From Chloroflexota bacterium (GTDB taxonomy: Bacteria; Chloroflexota; Anaerolineae; Anaerolineales; UBA11579), in NCBI GenBank assembly GCA_019456165.1, contig VRUJ01000010.1, positions 40,540 through 104,539 on the forward strand: a stretch of DNA of 64,000 nt. The letters run 5' to 3'. The position numbers were made by a program, and so were the translations under genes. How positions within the stretch are numbered: the first letter of the stretch is position 1; each line of letters starts with the position of its first letter. Below are positions 43,250 to 51,630 of the stretch, one piece after another. Under the pieces are notes generated by a model. It was not told the origin of the DNA and did not search any database. It was given only the letters and a program-made list of their open reading frames with translations.

Positions 43250-43949
43250 TAAAAATTTCAAGTGGTATCCCTTGGTTGTAGCAATATTCGTCGCTTCATT
43301 AATCGTCTCAAATATCATTGCTGGAAAAGTGACGAATATTTTTGGTTTATTTTTACCAGCAGCAGTTATTTTGTTCCCGGTTGTTTATATCTTCGGTGAT
43401 GTTCTTACTGAAGTATATGGTTTTGAACGCGCCAGGCGTGTGATTTGGATTGGCTTCTTTTGCAATTTGCTAGTCGTAGTCGCTATCTGGGTCGCTGGTC
43501 TATTGCCGCCCGCCCCAATTTGGAATGCTGGCGGCGTTTATGATACCCCGGAAGAGGCCCAACAGGCATATCAAGCGATCCTTGGGTTTACTCCACGCTT
43601 GCTCGTGGCCTCATTTATAGCCTATTTAATTGGAGAGTTTCTGAATTCAATCGTATTGGCAAAACTCAAGGTTAGGACAGCAGGCCGCCTCCTATGGTTA
43701 CGGACGATCAGCTCAACGATCATTGGTCAGGGAGCTGACTCCGCCGTGTTCATCACGGTTGCATTCCTCGGGATATTTACCGGAGATGGATTGCTGAGGG
43801 CGATCATATCCCAATGGTTATTTAAAGTTGGATACGAAGTTCTTGCAACCCCCTTAACCTATATGGTAGTTAACGCGCTCAAACGAGCGGAGAACATAGA
43901 TCATTTTGACCAGGACACAAACTTCAATCCGATCACTTTTTCAGGATAA
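43242..43949 (+). CDS. yhhQ: Queuosine precursor transporter (YhhQ/VUT family)
   Basis: 235 residues with about six spans of the VUT_1 family: SLIVSNIIAGKVTNIFGLFLP, PVVYIFGDVLTEVYGFERARR, and the C-terminal WLRTISSTIIGQGADSAVF. E. coli YhhQ imports preQ0 and preQ1. Its overlap with queF and control by the same riboswitch fit salvage of preQ0, which QueF then reduces. The rest of the queuosine pathway is not in the window. Confidence 0.94.
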   Translation: MDNKNFKWYPLVVAIFVASLIVSNIIAGKVTNIFGLFLPAAVILFPVVYIFGDVLTEVYGFERARRVIWIGFFCNLLVVVAIWVAGLLPPAPIWNAGGVYDTPEEAQQAYQAILGFTPRLLVASFIAYLIGEFLNSIVLAKLKVRTAGRLLWLRTISSTIIGQGADSAVFITVAFLGIFTGDGLLRAIISQWLFKVGYEVLATPLTYMVVNALKRAENIDHFDQDTNFNPITFSG

Positions 43950-44001
43950 ATAACTATACCCGAAAATTACTTGTCTTCTCAATTGAATAGGGATTAAAAT
44001 A

Positions 44002-44175
44002 GAAACCCCACCATGCCGTGTGCAACCAAGTTTTGAACCTGCCTTAGCAGGGTGGGACCCTCTCTAAAAGCTCAGCCTTGGCTCAAGCCTATCGCATCAC
44101 TTTTACGAATTTGAGCCCCATAAATATCTTGTTGGCTCAAAACGCATGTGCTGCATCGCGGACATAGTAGGGTAA
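44002..44175 (-). ncRNA. ssrS: 6S RNA
   Basis: On the minus strand CCCTACTATGTCCG at the 5' end pairs with CGGCATGGTGGGG at the 3' end to make a closing stem of about 13 bp. The 5' arm has TTGAGCC...GATATTT...GGCTC, like E. coli 6S (TGAGCCGATATTT). The 3' arm has GGTTCAA followed by CGGCATGGTGGGG, like the E. coli GGTTCAAGGG...CGGCATCTCGG. The size of about 174 nt fits. A TATAAA box sits 6 nt upstream of the predicted 5' end. It regulates housekeeping RNA polymerase by mimicking an open promoter. It fills most of the 43950-44279 gap. Confidence 0.72.
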
Positions 44176-44180
44176 TTAAT

Positions 44181-44186
44181 TTTATA
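44181..44186 (-). promoter_or_regulatory. -10 box of the 6S RNA candidate
   Basis: TATAAA on the minus strand, placed so that transcription begins just before the closing stem. The -35 (TATTCA) is weak. Confidence 0.45.
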
Positions 44187-44279
44187 CCACAAAAAAATAT
44201 CCCTGAATAGGTAACAAAGATTAATGTTTTTGTTAGGTCCTATTTATTTGCCGCAACCCGTTTCCTTTGAGAAATATTT

Positions 44280-46058
44280 TCATGATTCATCTAAGTCCAA
44301 TTTAATATGTAATTCTTTGAGTTGTTTTGGTTCTGCCGGGGAAGGGGCATCTGCCATCACATCACGTGCGGCTTGATTCTTGGGGAAAGCAATCACCTCG
44401 CGTATGGTTTCCTCATCTGCTAGCAGCATCACCAATCGGTCCAGGCCCGAAGCGATACCGCCATGTGGAGGCGTACCATATTCGAATGCTTCCAGCATGT
44501 GGCCAAAACGTTCGTGTGCCACTTCGCTATCTAAACCAATCAATTCAAATACCTTAGCTTGCATTTCTCTATCATGGATTCTGATTGAGCCGCCGCAAAC
44601 TTCAGTGTTGTTCAGCACCATATCATATTGTGCGCCGCGCATGCTGCCCGGATCGCTGTCGATCAGGTGTGCATCTTCCGGTACGGGCGCGGTGAATAAG
44701 TGGTGGCTGGGATCCCATTTTTTTTCTTCCTCATTCCAGAATGCAAAGGGGAAATCCGTGACCCAACAAAATGCCAACACATCTGGATCGCGCAATCCTA
44801 CGATATCGGCAAGATGAACCCTCAGACGGCCCAAGGTATCAAAAACGATTTCCGGTTTGTCCGCAACAAATAGGAGCAAATCACTTTGCTTTGCGTCCAA
44901 ACGTTCCAATATCGTTTGCTTTGTTTCCTCTGAAAGGAATTTCGCAAAAGAAGATCGTTCTTCGCCCTCAGATGTAATGGCTAAATAAGCCAATCCTTTT
45001 GCCCCGAACTGTTTAACATATTCGGTGAGTTCTTCAATTTGCTTGCGGCTGTAATCCCCCAAACCCTTTGCATTGATTCCGCGAACGTGGCCACCCCCCT
45101 TGATAGCGCCTTCAAAGACTTTGAATCCGCTCTCTCCTGCAAGGTCGCTGATATCCTGCAGCTCCATCCCGAAGCGTACATCCGGGTTGTCTTTACCAAA
45201 ACGTTCGAGAGCTTCGCTGTATGTGAATCGCGGCCAGGGAGTCTGGATGATCTTCTTTTGCGGAGTAACCTCCTCCACCATCTGAGTGTACATTTCTTCC
45301 ATTAAAGCCATGACATCTTCGCGCTCTACGAAAGACATCTCTAAATCCAATTGGGTGAATTCCGGCTGGCGGTCTCCGCGCTGGTCTTCGTCACGGAAAC
45401 AACGCGCGATCTGAAAATAGCGCTCTACTCCCGCGACCATTAACAATTGCTTTAGCTGTTGAGGTGATTGGGGTAATGCATAGAAACTGCCTGGATGGAC
45501 GCGTGAGGGCACCAAATAATCCCGCGCTCCTTCCGGCGTGGTCTTAAACAAGATTGGTGTCTCAATCTCTAGGAAATCCTGCTCATCCAGGTAATCGCGG
45601 ATAAATTTAATGATCTTGTGGCGAAGTTTAAGATTTTTTATCATGCGCTCACGGCGCAAATCGAGATAACGGTATTGTAAGCGCACACTCTCATCGACCG
45701 TCTCGTCGTCTTTATTGATCGTGAATGGTGGAGTCTTCGCGGGGTTCAGGACCTCGAGAGCCTTTATTTCAACCTCGATTTCTCCAGTCTCTAATTCGGG
45801 ATTCTCCATTCCCTGGGGACGTTTGCGAACCACACCTTCAATTTTGAGAACCCATTCGTTACGCGCCTGGTCAACCGCTTTATGAAGTTCTGCAGGCCCT
45901 TCGGGATCGGTCACAACCTGCACAATACCAAAGCGGTCACGCAGATCGATAAAAATTACGCCTCCGTGATCGCGGCGGCGGTGTACCCAACCCGCCAAGG
46001 TTACATCTTGGCCTGCGTGCTCTGAGCGTAGTTCACCGCAGGTGTGGGTTTTATGCAT
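44280..46058 (-). CDS. aspS: Aspartyl-tRNA synthetase
   Basis: 592 residues, bacterial type, charging tRNA-Asp (or tRNA-Asp and tRNA-Asn if Asn is made by transamidation; the specificity cannot be read safely). The N-terminal OB-fold anticodon domain has [22 protein letters not shown]. Class II motif 2 is [23 protein letters not shown], the GAD insertion is present, and motif 3 is [17 protein letters not shown]. The ATG at 46058 has GGAGG 7 nt upstream; an in-frame codon at 46085 is less likely. A long structured leader with an attenuator precedes it. Confidence 0.96.
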   Translation of the reverse strand: MHKTHTCGELRSEHAGQDVTLAGWVHRRRDHGGVIFIDLRDRFGIVQVVTDPEGPAELHKAVDQARNEWVLKIEGVVRKRPQGMENPELETGEIEVEIKALEVLNPAKTPPFTINKDDETVDESVRLQYRYLDLRRERMIKNLKLRHKIIKFIRDYLDEQDFLEIETPILFKTTPEGARDYLVPSRVHPGSFYALPQSPQQLKQLLMVAGVERYFQIARCFRDEDQRGDRQPEFTQLDLEMSFVEREDVMALMEEMYTQMVEEVTPQKKIIQTPWPRFTYSEALERFGKDNPDVRFGMELQDISDLAGESGFKVFEGAIKGGGHVRGINAKGLGDYSRKQIEELTEYVKQFGAKGLAYLAITSEGEERSSFAKFLSEETKQTILERLDAKQSDLLLFVADKPEIVFDTLGRLRVHLADIVGLRDPDVLAFCWVTDFPFAFWNEEEKKWDPSHHLFTAPVPEDAHLIDSDPGSMRGAQYDMVLNNTEVCGGSIRIHDREMQAKVFELIGLDSEVAHERFGHMLEAFEYGTPPHGGIASGLDRLVMLLADEETIREVIAFPKNQAARDVMADAPSPAEPKQLKELHIKLDLDES

Positions 46059-46104
46059 TGTCTGCCTCCAAAATTCGTTTTCCAATTGTCATTATCGATG
46101 TAAA

Positions 46105-46188
46105 ATAAAAAACCCGCCGCATGATGCGGAGGGCGTGGTATTGCAGGACGGTTGGATCAGCGCCAACCCAGCGTGCAACCTCCCGCCC
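46105..46188 (-). promoter_or_regulatory. Attenuator leader of aspS
   Basis: On the minus strand a terminator stem (CCC-T-CCGCA / TGCGG-C-GGG, 46133-46113) followed by six T residues lies about 50 nt before the aspS ATG. Its CGCCC strand (46135-46131) can instead pair with GGGCG at 46188-46184, closing an imperfect hairpin that contains GGTTGG / CCAACC. The two folds exclude each other, the logic of a transcription attenuator. No consensus T-box sequence (GGGTGGTACCGCG-like) is clear on this strand. Confidence 0.6.
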
Positions 46189-46267
46189 GGTGCAGGGTAT
46201 TATTATTATCGTTATTATTCTCGTTCAAGAAGAACCAAGGTAAACCAATTTGAAACATTGTGTGTGC

Positions 46268-46275
46268 ATTATAGC
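46268..46275. promoter_or_regulatory. Overlapping divergent -10 boxes
   Basis: The minus strand reads TATAAT (46273-46268) for aspS, giving a leader of about 200 nt. The plus strand reads TATAGC (46270-46275), 9 nt before the ATG of the YwiC-like gene, a leaderless arrangement. The two promoters share bases, so they should compete. Confidence 0.45.
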
Positions 46276-46284
46276 ACAAGTATT

Positions 46285-47130
46285 ATGACTATGGAATCAA
46301 AAAACAAGACCAACAAATATTTCCGCCGCCACATTGCCATACCTTCCGATCACGGCGCCTGGGTTTTCTTGCTCAGCCCCTTGCTGATCGGAATTTTCGC
46401 AGCGGGGAATTGGACCAGCGCATCTACACTCGTAATCATCGCGGCGCTGGCAGCATTCTTATTACGGCAGCCTTTAACAATTGCGGTCAAAGCCTATTCA
46501 GGCCGACGCTCTCGTGGCGATCTATCCGCAGCCTGGTTCTGGATGATAATATACGGCCTGGTGATAGCCGCTGTGCTCGTGTTTCTAACATTAGATGGTT
46601 TCGGTTATTTATTTTGGCTGGGTATTCCCGGCGCAATTGTTTTTATCTGGTATCTCTGGCTGGTATCTAAGCGCTCAGAACGGCGACAAATGGTCATGGA
46701 CATTCTCGCCAGCGGAAGTATGGCTTTGGCTGCACCTGCCGCGCTGTGGACAAGCTTGGGAAATGCTCACCCCGACGGCTGGTGGCTATGGCTGCTTACC
46801 TGGCTGCAATCTGCCGCTTCAATCGTGTACGCTTTTATGCGCCTGGAGCAGCGTAATTTGACACATTTGGGGGGTCTAAGCACACGTTTGCGTCAGGGTA
46901 GACAGGCACTGCTATTAAGCAGCTTTAATCTCGCCTTTTTGGCAGCTTTTTCATCAAGCGGAAAGCTGCCTGCACTATTATATTTACCCTTCGGATTGCA
47001 GTGGCTCGAAACTATTTGGGGGACGATGAGACCCGCGATTGGCATACAACCAGTTCGCATCGGCATGCGCCAATTGGCGGTGAGTACCTTGTTTACGATA
47101 CTTTTTATCGTGGTTTGGACCGCGAAATAA
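46285..47130 (+). CDS. YwiC-like membrane protein
   Basis: About 281 residues. The N-terminal RRHIAIPSDHGAWVFLLSPLLIG is characteristic of the YwiC-like family, followed by eight or nine hydrophobic spans with REP-like basic loops (RQPLTIAVKAYSGRRSRG). The family resembles UbiA prenyltransferases distantly but lacks their Asp-rich motifs, and its function is not known. Start choice: ATG at 46285 (or 46291) follows directly after a -10 box and gives the family N-terminus; the frame is open far upstream to 46042, but that part is antisense to the aspS leader and looks non-coding. Confidence 0.82.
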   Translation: MTMESKNKTNKYFRRHIAIPSDHGAWVFLLSPLLIGIFAAGNWTSASTLVIIAALAAFLLRQPLTIAVKAYSGRRSRGDLSAAWFWMIIYGLVIAAVLVFLTLDGFGYLFWLGIPGAIVFIWYLWLVSKRSERRQMVMDILASGSMALAAPAALWTSLGNAHPDGWWLWLLTWLQSAASIVYAFMRLEQRNLTHLGGLSTRLRQGRQALLLSSFNLAFLAAFSSSGKLPALLYLPFGLQWLETIWGTMRPAIGIQPVRIGMRQLAVSTLFTILFIVVWTAK

Positions 47131-47328
47131 ACAATTTCAAACCACTGAAGACATTCACTAGGCACATCTGAAAGCTGGCCGGTTGATAACTTGGAATTTG
47201 AATATAATGAATATTTTTAGGATTCTGGGGAATTATCAACACCAAGCCAATAACAATCTAATACTCCATGAGCCAATCCCAATTCTCGCGAACCAGAAAT
47301 AAGTTTACGAATTGTCCCGGAAATCACC

Positions 47329-47856
47329 TTAATTCCTACCTACCATACCACTACAAGTTGCTATTACATATGCTCCAGAAGAAGTCGATTCTTTCCAATC
47401 CTCCCCATCCACTGTAATTTTACAAGTAACTGTACCAAACTCCCCAAGGTTTTGAGCAGAGATATAGGCAAAATCTCCACCCTCCATAATATATGTTTTC
47501 TTGAACGGCACATTGGAATCTCTCTGCTCTGTTCCACCAGTTTCATTTTCATATGTAAGGGAAACTCGATTTGCAGTGCCTTCAATCTCGTAAACCACTG
47601 TGTGGGTTGATGGTAAGGAAAAAGAAGGTGATGAACTACTCGGAGAGGATGATAAGCAGATACCAGGTAGCCCAATTAATAAACAGACGAAGATTAACAA
47701 AATAAAGATCAGTATTGACAATGGATGAGATTTTCGTTTTTCCCTAGTCTTTTTTGGAAGTCTGATTCTCAAATCATTTCCACAATATCGACAAAAGACA
47801 GCATCAGCCTTTATTGTTTCAGCACAGAATTGACATTTCTTGGTATCGTTTACCAT
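47329..47856 (-). CDS. Zinc-ribbon, single-span protein with MmpS-like outer domain
   Basis: 175 residues. A double-CxxC zinc ribbon (CQFCAETIKADAVFCRYCG, residues 8-26) faces the cytoplasm. A single membrane span (about 44-66) leads to a Ser-rich linker and then a C-terminal domain of about 90 residues (VVYEIEGTANRVSLTYEN, GGDFAYISAQN, VTCKITVDGEDW) with the beta-strand pattern of MmpS-like domains seen in Actinobacteria and Chloroflexota. The final CSGM resembles that family's Cys pair. Role unknown. Promoter and partner genes are not evident. Confidence 0.75.
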   Translation of the reverse strand: MVNDTKKCQFCAETIKADAVFCRYCGNDLRIRLPKKTREKRKSHPLSILIFILLIFVCLLIGLPGICLSSSPSSSSPSFSLPSTHTVVYEIEGTANRVSLTYENETGGTEQRDSNVPFKKTYIMEGGDFAYISAQNLGEFGTVTCKITVDGEDWKESTSSGAYVIATCSGMVGRN

Positions 47857-47992
47857 CTTTAATTCTCCTATAAATTTACATATCCATCACTGTAAATAAT
47901 TTTACACCTTAATAGAATTTCTCACCATCCCCCAGAAAAAGGTACCTGTTATCCTCTTTACATCCTACCGCATCCATCCCTATCCCACCATC

Positions 47993-48436
47993 TCATCGCG
48001 CTAACGCGGCTTCGGCTGGATCATCAGGGTTGTAAAACACCTCTACCTCCATCCCAAGCGGATATTTATCGATCATATTGTAGCTTTGTCTTGTTGTGTG
48101 GGAAGCGAAAAATTTATCTCCAGCGCGAATCTGGTCGTAGCTGTAACTTACATTATTCACTTGATACTCATATTGTACGTAAGGTGAAATAGAAGTAAAT
48201 TCGCCTCCCGAAACCTCCACACGGGATTTAATAACTTTGCTCATCGTACTATGCCAAGATCTGGCAGCCAGCCGCACAGCTCTGGCTTCTTTGGCCTGTT
48301 TTTTAATGAGCCAAACCAACCCACCAAAAACACCCACGAAAGGCACTGCAAACGCAAGCATGGATAACACAACTGTAAAGATCACCCCAATTATACAAAC
48401 AATTGCAAACACGATTTGTAGGGTCGCTTCGTCCAT
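47993..48436 (-). CDS. DUF3592-type membrane protein
   Basis: 147 residues. One or two hydrophobic spans at the N-terminus (residues about 5-45) are followed by a soluble domain with VQYEYQVNNVSYSYDQIRAG and YPLGMEVEVFYNPDDPAEAAL. The YNPxDPxxA ending is the mark of DUF3592. Function is not known for this family. GGAGG precedes the ATG. It is separated by about 135 nt from the zinc-ribbon gene downstream. Confidence 0.82.
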   Translation of the reverse strand: MDEATLQIVFAIVCIIGVIFTVVLSMLAFAVPFVGVFGGLVWLIKKQAKEARAVRLAARSWHSTMSKVIKSRVEVSGGEFTSISPYVQYEYQVNNVSYSYDQIRAGDKFFASHTTRQSYNMIDKYPLGMEVEVFYNPDDPAEAALAR

Positions 48437-48567
48437 GGTTTCCTCCGGCCAAAATTGGAATATTGGTAAATTGATTTGGCGATTCTATTGCGTTGAGCTT
48501 GGCTAAATTGTAACCCATTATTTTCTAGAGCCTTCCCGTCAAACTCTTTACATATCACCCAAACATC

Positions 48568-48596
48568 TTGCCCTCCTCAGCTCCTTCCGCTATCAT
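48568..48596 (+). promoter_or_regulatory. Promoter with ideal spacing before a small open frame
   Basis: TTGCCC (48568-48573), a 17-nt spacer and TATCAT (48591-48596). An ATG follows 6 nt later at 48603. Confidence 0.4.
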
Positions 48597-48602
48597 CAAT
48601 GC

Positions 48603-48800
48603 ATGAACAGCACTGGCAGGATCTTCGATATCCCAGAACCTGAAAATCACAGTTTTGTGTTTGAGGTCAGAAACAACAGAAGAAAATTTCTGAAGCCGTT
48701 TATTTATACGTCTCAACAAAAAGAGAGATCACTGAGAAGGGAGTATTCCCCCAAGATTTCAAAAGCCCGAATTCTAAGAACGATGCAATTCAATAATTGA
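48603..48800 (+). CDS. Possible 65-residue basic protein
   Basis: The frame MNSTGRIFDIPEPENHSF... encodes a short, strongly basic protein (many Arg and Lys in the second half) without recognisable family or membrane span. It is supported only by the promoter-like sequence ending 6 nt before the ATG. It ends 10 nt before the convergent tRNA gene. A chance frame is quite possible. Confidence 0.3.
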   Translation: MNSTGRIFDIPEPENHSFVFEVRNNRRKFLKPFIYTSQQKERSLRREYSPKISKARILRTMQFNN

Positions 48801-48810
48801 TTTCACCCAG

Positions 48811-48894
48811 TAGCGCGGGTGGGGGTCGAACCCACACGATGTTGCCATCGGAGGATTTTAAGTCCTCTGCGTCTGCCAATTCCGCCACCGCGCC
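48811..48894 (-). tRNA. tRNA-Leu (anticodon UAA)
   Basis: Read on the minus strand: acceptor GGCGCGG / CCGCGCT (one G-U pair), D-arm with GGCAGACG, anticodon stem GAGGA / TCCTC with loop CTTAAAA giving UAA, a long variable arm (CGATGGCAACATCG) as required for Leu, and T-arm GTGGG-TTCGACC-CCCAC. Discriminator A73 is present. CCA is not encoded. Length 84 nt. Confidence 0.97.
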
Positions 48895-48905
48895 ACAAAT
48901 ATAAG

Positions 48906-49044
48906 TAGATTGCGGAAAGATCTTTACATTTGGTCTCGTTCTTCTGTCGGTCTGAAGATTATAACCGCTATCATCAGAACCGCAATCTATTAAAAGTAAT
49001 CGCCAAACAACGTATCTTTTTAAGTTACTTATCTGCGATTACTT
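48906..49044. other. Two adjacent perfect 10-bp inverted repeats
   Basis: TAGATTGCGG (48906-48915) pairs with CCGCAATCTA (48980-48989), and AAGTAATCGC (48994-49003) pairs with GCGATTACTT (49035-49044). Both are perfect, and they are only 4 nt apart. The first loop also contains CTTC...GAAG and AAAGATCTTT. The block fills the space between the PHP gene and the tRNA, with no coding frame. It could be a small structured RNA, a pair of terminators or a decayed element. Confidence 0.5.
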
Positions 49045-49069
49045 AATTCTACCCGGAAGTTTAATTAGG

Positions 49070-49735
49070 TCAAGGTGTCTGGTTAAATCTCTTACGCCAG
49101 ACAGCGTATCGCGAAGTTAGATGCACCCAGGGGGCAGAAAGCTTCGCCTCGAATTTTGCCTCCTTAATGGCTATGCGCAGCTCCTCTGCATCCTCAAAAT
49201 ATGGTATAAACATTGTTGCTCGCCCCACCTCAAAGCTAGCGTGGGCATCCGAGCCAGCCGTGCCGAGTAGATCGTGTTTCTTTGCGAAATCACGCGCTCG
49301 GCGGTTATATAATGGCAGATTACATCGCGAATTGAAAGTCTCGATTGCATCCACCAACGGAGCAATACGGGTCAGGTCGGGCAGCTTCCAATGCCCCGAG
49401 CGGAATTTATCGAAGGGATGCGACACGCTGATGAACGCGCCTTGCTCACGCAGGCGTTTGATGACCTCTTCGGCAAGTAGACCTTCTGGAATTTCCTCTT
49501 GCACAAATGCGGCAAGTATTTCCCCCTCCTGTGTCATGATTTCCTCTCCGACAATAACGCGATCGGGATCCAGCTCTTTAGCTTTGAGCGCCCCGGCAAT
49601 CGTGTTGTGATCTGTGATCACCAGGCGGTCAATGCTGCGCTCCTCGCATACCGCTAACAAATCCTCCACATCGCTCAAACTGTCTTTCGAATACTTTGTA
49701 TGGCAATGAAATTCTACGCGCAGGTGGGAGGTCAT
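49070..49735 (-). CDS. PHP-domain metal-dependent phosphoesterase
   Basis: 221 residues. Metal-binding motifs of the PHP superfamily are visible in order: FHCHTKYSKDS, VITDHNTIAGA, SVSHPFD and GSDAH. Stand-alone PHP proteins of this size often hydrolyse short oligonucleotides or nucleoside 3',5'-bisphosphates, or histidinol phosphate; the substrate is not predictable. The ATG at 49735 begins the conserved core; a TTG at 49753 is an alternative. A TATAAT directly abuts the ATG on this strand, so transcription would begin a few bases inside the frame if that box were used. Confidence 0.88.
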   Translation of the reverse strand: MTSHLRVEFHCHTKYSKDSLSDVEDLLAVCEERSIDRLVITDHNTIAGALKAKELDPDRVIVGEEIMTQEGEILAAFVQEEIPEGLLAEEVIKRLREQGAFISVSHPFDKFRSGHWKLPDLTRIAPLVDAIETFNSRCNLPLYNRRARDFAKKHDLLGTAGSDAHASFEVGRATMFIPYFEDAEELRIAIKEAKFEAKLSAPWVHLTSRYAVWRKRFNQTP

Positions 49736-49782
49736 ATTATAGGAATTTCTCAAAGGTTTAATTTAGATCTCGACAGGCGGTC

Positions 49783-50046
49783 TCAAGAACCTGGAACTGG
49801 CAAGCCAACTTCCTGGACGTAAAGGATGCTCTTATTGAACATCAACAAGGAAAACATAATAATAGAAAAGTATGCAATTCGGATAGACCGTTTGGGATAG
49901 AGCCTTGGGTTGCGATTGTTAACTGCTTCTGACCACAATATGACAACTAAAAATGCCCAAAAATAATATTGCCATTGGTCTGTAATTTCGGCAGTTATCA
50001 ATAACCATTCTGTAAGAATCACACCCACGATAAACAATCTATTCAT
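49783..50046 (-). CDS. Small three-span membrane protein
   Basis: About 87 residues with three hydrophobic stretches (LFIVGVILTEWLLITA, YYFWAFLVVILWSEA and IAYFSIIMFSLLMF). No motif or family is recognised. The ATG at 50046 is preceded by AAGG at short distance; the frame extends to a TTG at 50082. It ends 47 nt before the PHP gene and may be co-transcribed with it. Confidence 0.5.
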   Translation of the reverse strand: MNRLFIVGVILTEWLLITAEITDQWQYYFWAFLVVILWSEAVNNRNPRLYPKRSIRIAYFSIIMFSLLMFNKSILYVQEVGLPVPGS

Positions 50047-50133
50047 CACATCTACCTTATAAAGTCTTAATGGACCTTTCAACTACAACACTATTGTAGC
50101 AAAAACTAGTAAAATGTGCTTGATATTACTCAT

Positions 50134-50161
50134 TTGCCAATAAATATATATCTATTATAAA
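50134..50161 (+). promoter_or_regulatory. Promoter with leaderless start for the SPFH-like pair
   Basis: TTGCCA (50134-50139), a 16-nt spacer and TATAAA (50156-50161), followed 8 nt later by the ATG at 50170. No Shine-Dalgarno is present. Confidence 0.6.
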
Positions 50162-50169
50162 ATCTGTTT

Positions 50170-51627
50170 ATGAAAAAAACTGGTTTACAAGACCCAGCCC
50201 GACAAGCTCTAGTAATCGTTTTTGGAGCGACGATTCTATATATCTTTCTTACCGTCCGCCTGGGAGGTATTTCTGCTGTCGATATAATTTACGCCATGTA
50301 TTTTGCTGCATCCTTCCAGTTTGAATTTATTTCACCAAACGTGCGCGCGATTGTTTTTGATATCGTAGTAATCATGATCGGCGGGACAATATTCTGGTTG
50401 AGTTTCTTAGGACAATTTGTTTTACCAGTTCAAAGTCTAGATGAACGCAAAAAAGTGATCCAGCGATTAATCGGTACCTTAGGGGTTCAACCTGGCCCAG
50501 CGCTTTTCATTCGTAATGGTGAGATCATAGAAGATCCGAAGAAAAAAAATAGAAAAGGTGCCGGAGTAACTATTCTAGATACCGCCAGCGCAGCTGTTTT
50601 ACACAACCAATCATCCTATACACGCGCGATTGGACCAGGACTGGTATTTACAAAAAAGAATGAAGCAACCGCAAGAGCAATTGATCTACACACTCAAGTC
50701 CGGCGTTTAGGGCATAAAAGCCCTGATGAGGATCCTTTCGCTGAAAGGGGCGAAAATGAAAGTGAAGAAGAATTCAATTTCAGACAATCAAGGCGGCTGC
50801 AAACCAGCGGCTTAACCAGAGACGGCGTAGAGGTTGTACCCAATATTACTACTGTATTCCGCTTGATTTCTTCGAAATCTGAAGGCAGCACACAGTTTGG
50901 CTACAACCACGATTCAGTGTGGCAGGCGGTATCCTATGAAGCCATTGTTCCAGAGGTTTCCAAGGAAGAAAGCAGAAGAAATGAGGCCTGGGACCGGTTG
51001 CCTGTTTTCGTAGCAACTGATCTCTGGCGTGAATATTTACGTAAATTCACCTTGAACCAACTTTTTGGTTTCGAAGACCATGAAGCAAGTGTTGACGATA
51101 AGGGAAAATCTATACCCGTAATAGAATTTATTATTAAAAAAGTTAACGAACGATTGAAAAATGCCTTGTTTAATGAAATAGATGAAGTCGGTTTGCCAAC
51201 CAACCGGCGAATCAGCAGTCTGGAATTCCAAAAGATGCGCCAACGCGGTATTCAGATAATCAATGCTGGCATAAGCAATTTACGCTTTGATTCAAGTATC
51301 GAAACAATGCTCATTTCTCGATGGAATGCAAAATGGCTTGATTACGCTAAAGGTTTCCAGAAAACTGTAAAAGGGAGACAAAGTAATGCTAAGCTTATTG
51401 GCGAAATTTCTGCCCAACGAGAATTCGCGGACAATGTATCCCCTATACTTTACGATCGGATAAAAGATTGGCAATGGGGACAGACAGCGAAAATAACACT
51501 CCTCGAGAGCGTTGAATCTCTCATTCGGGGCACATTGGATGGCATAACTCTAAATCCAAAACTAAAAACAGCACTTGAAGATGAAGAAGCAGGGTTATTA
51601 GATTTGATTGAATGGTTGCACAAATAA
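50170..51627 (+). CDS. SPFH/Band-7-like membrane protein A
   Basis: 485 residues. Two or three N-terminal spans (about residues 12-90) precede a divergent SPFH-like domain (about 120-360). Pointers are AIGPGLVFTKKNEATARAIDLHTQ, which mirrors the PGLHFxxPxxxxVxxVDLR pattern of band-7 proteins, and LTRDGVEVVPNITTVFRL, which mirrors TKDGVxVxVxxxVxYRI. A charged C-terminal region (360-485) contains helical SAQREFADNVSPILYDRIKDW. The neighbour 3 nt downstream has the same layout, so the two probably form a hetero-oligomer on the membrane. I know no characterised homologue. Confidence 0.72.
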   Translation: MKKTGLQDPARQALVIVFGATILYIFLTVRLGGISAVDIIYAMYFAASFQFEFISPNVRAIVFDIVVIMIGGTIFWLSFLGQFVLPVQSLDERKKVIQRLIGTLGVQPGPALFIRNGEIIEDPKKKNRKGAGVTILDTASAAVLHNQSSYTRAIGPGLVFTKKNEATARAIDLHTQVRRLGHKSPDEDPFAERGENESEEEFNFRQSRRLQTSGLTRDGVEVVPNITTVFRLISSKSEGSTQFGYNHDSVWQAVSYEAIVPEVSKEESRRNEAWDRLPVFVATDLWREYLRKFTLNQLFGFEDHEASVDDKGKSIPVIEFIIKKVNERLKNALFNEIDEVGLPTNRRISSLEFQKMRQRGIQIINAGISNLRFDSSIETMLISRWNAKWLDYAKGFQKTVKGRQSNAKLIGEISAQREFADNVSPILYDRIKDWQWGQTAKITLLESVESLIRGTLDGITLNPKLKTALEDEEAGLLDLIEWLHK

Positions 51628-51630
51628 ATC

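Noticed and set aside
46105..46190. Canonical T-box riboswitch before aspS
   Set aside because: Only the plus strand shows a weak T-box-like string (GGGCGTGGTATTGC), which is the wrong strand for aspS. I kept the general attenuator call instead.
46042..46284. Upstream extension of the YwiC-like frame by 81 codons
   Set aside because: The extension is antisense to the aspS start and attenuator leader, lacks hydrophobic or family sequence, and a -10 box sits just before the ATG at 46285.
47131..47328. Promoter-like TTGATA...TATAAT on the plus strand near 47185-47210
   Set aside because: Spacing is only 14 nt and no gene follows on that strand before the convergent zinc-ribbon gene.
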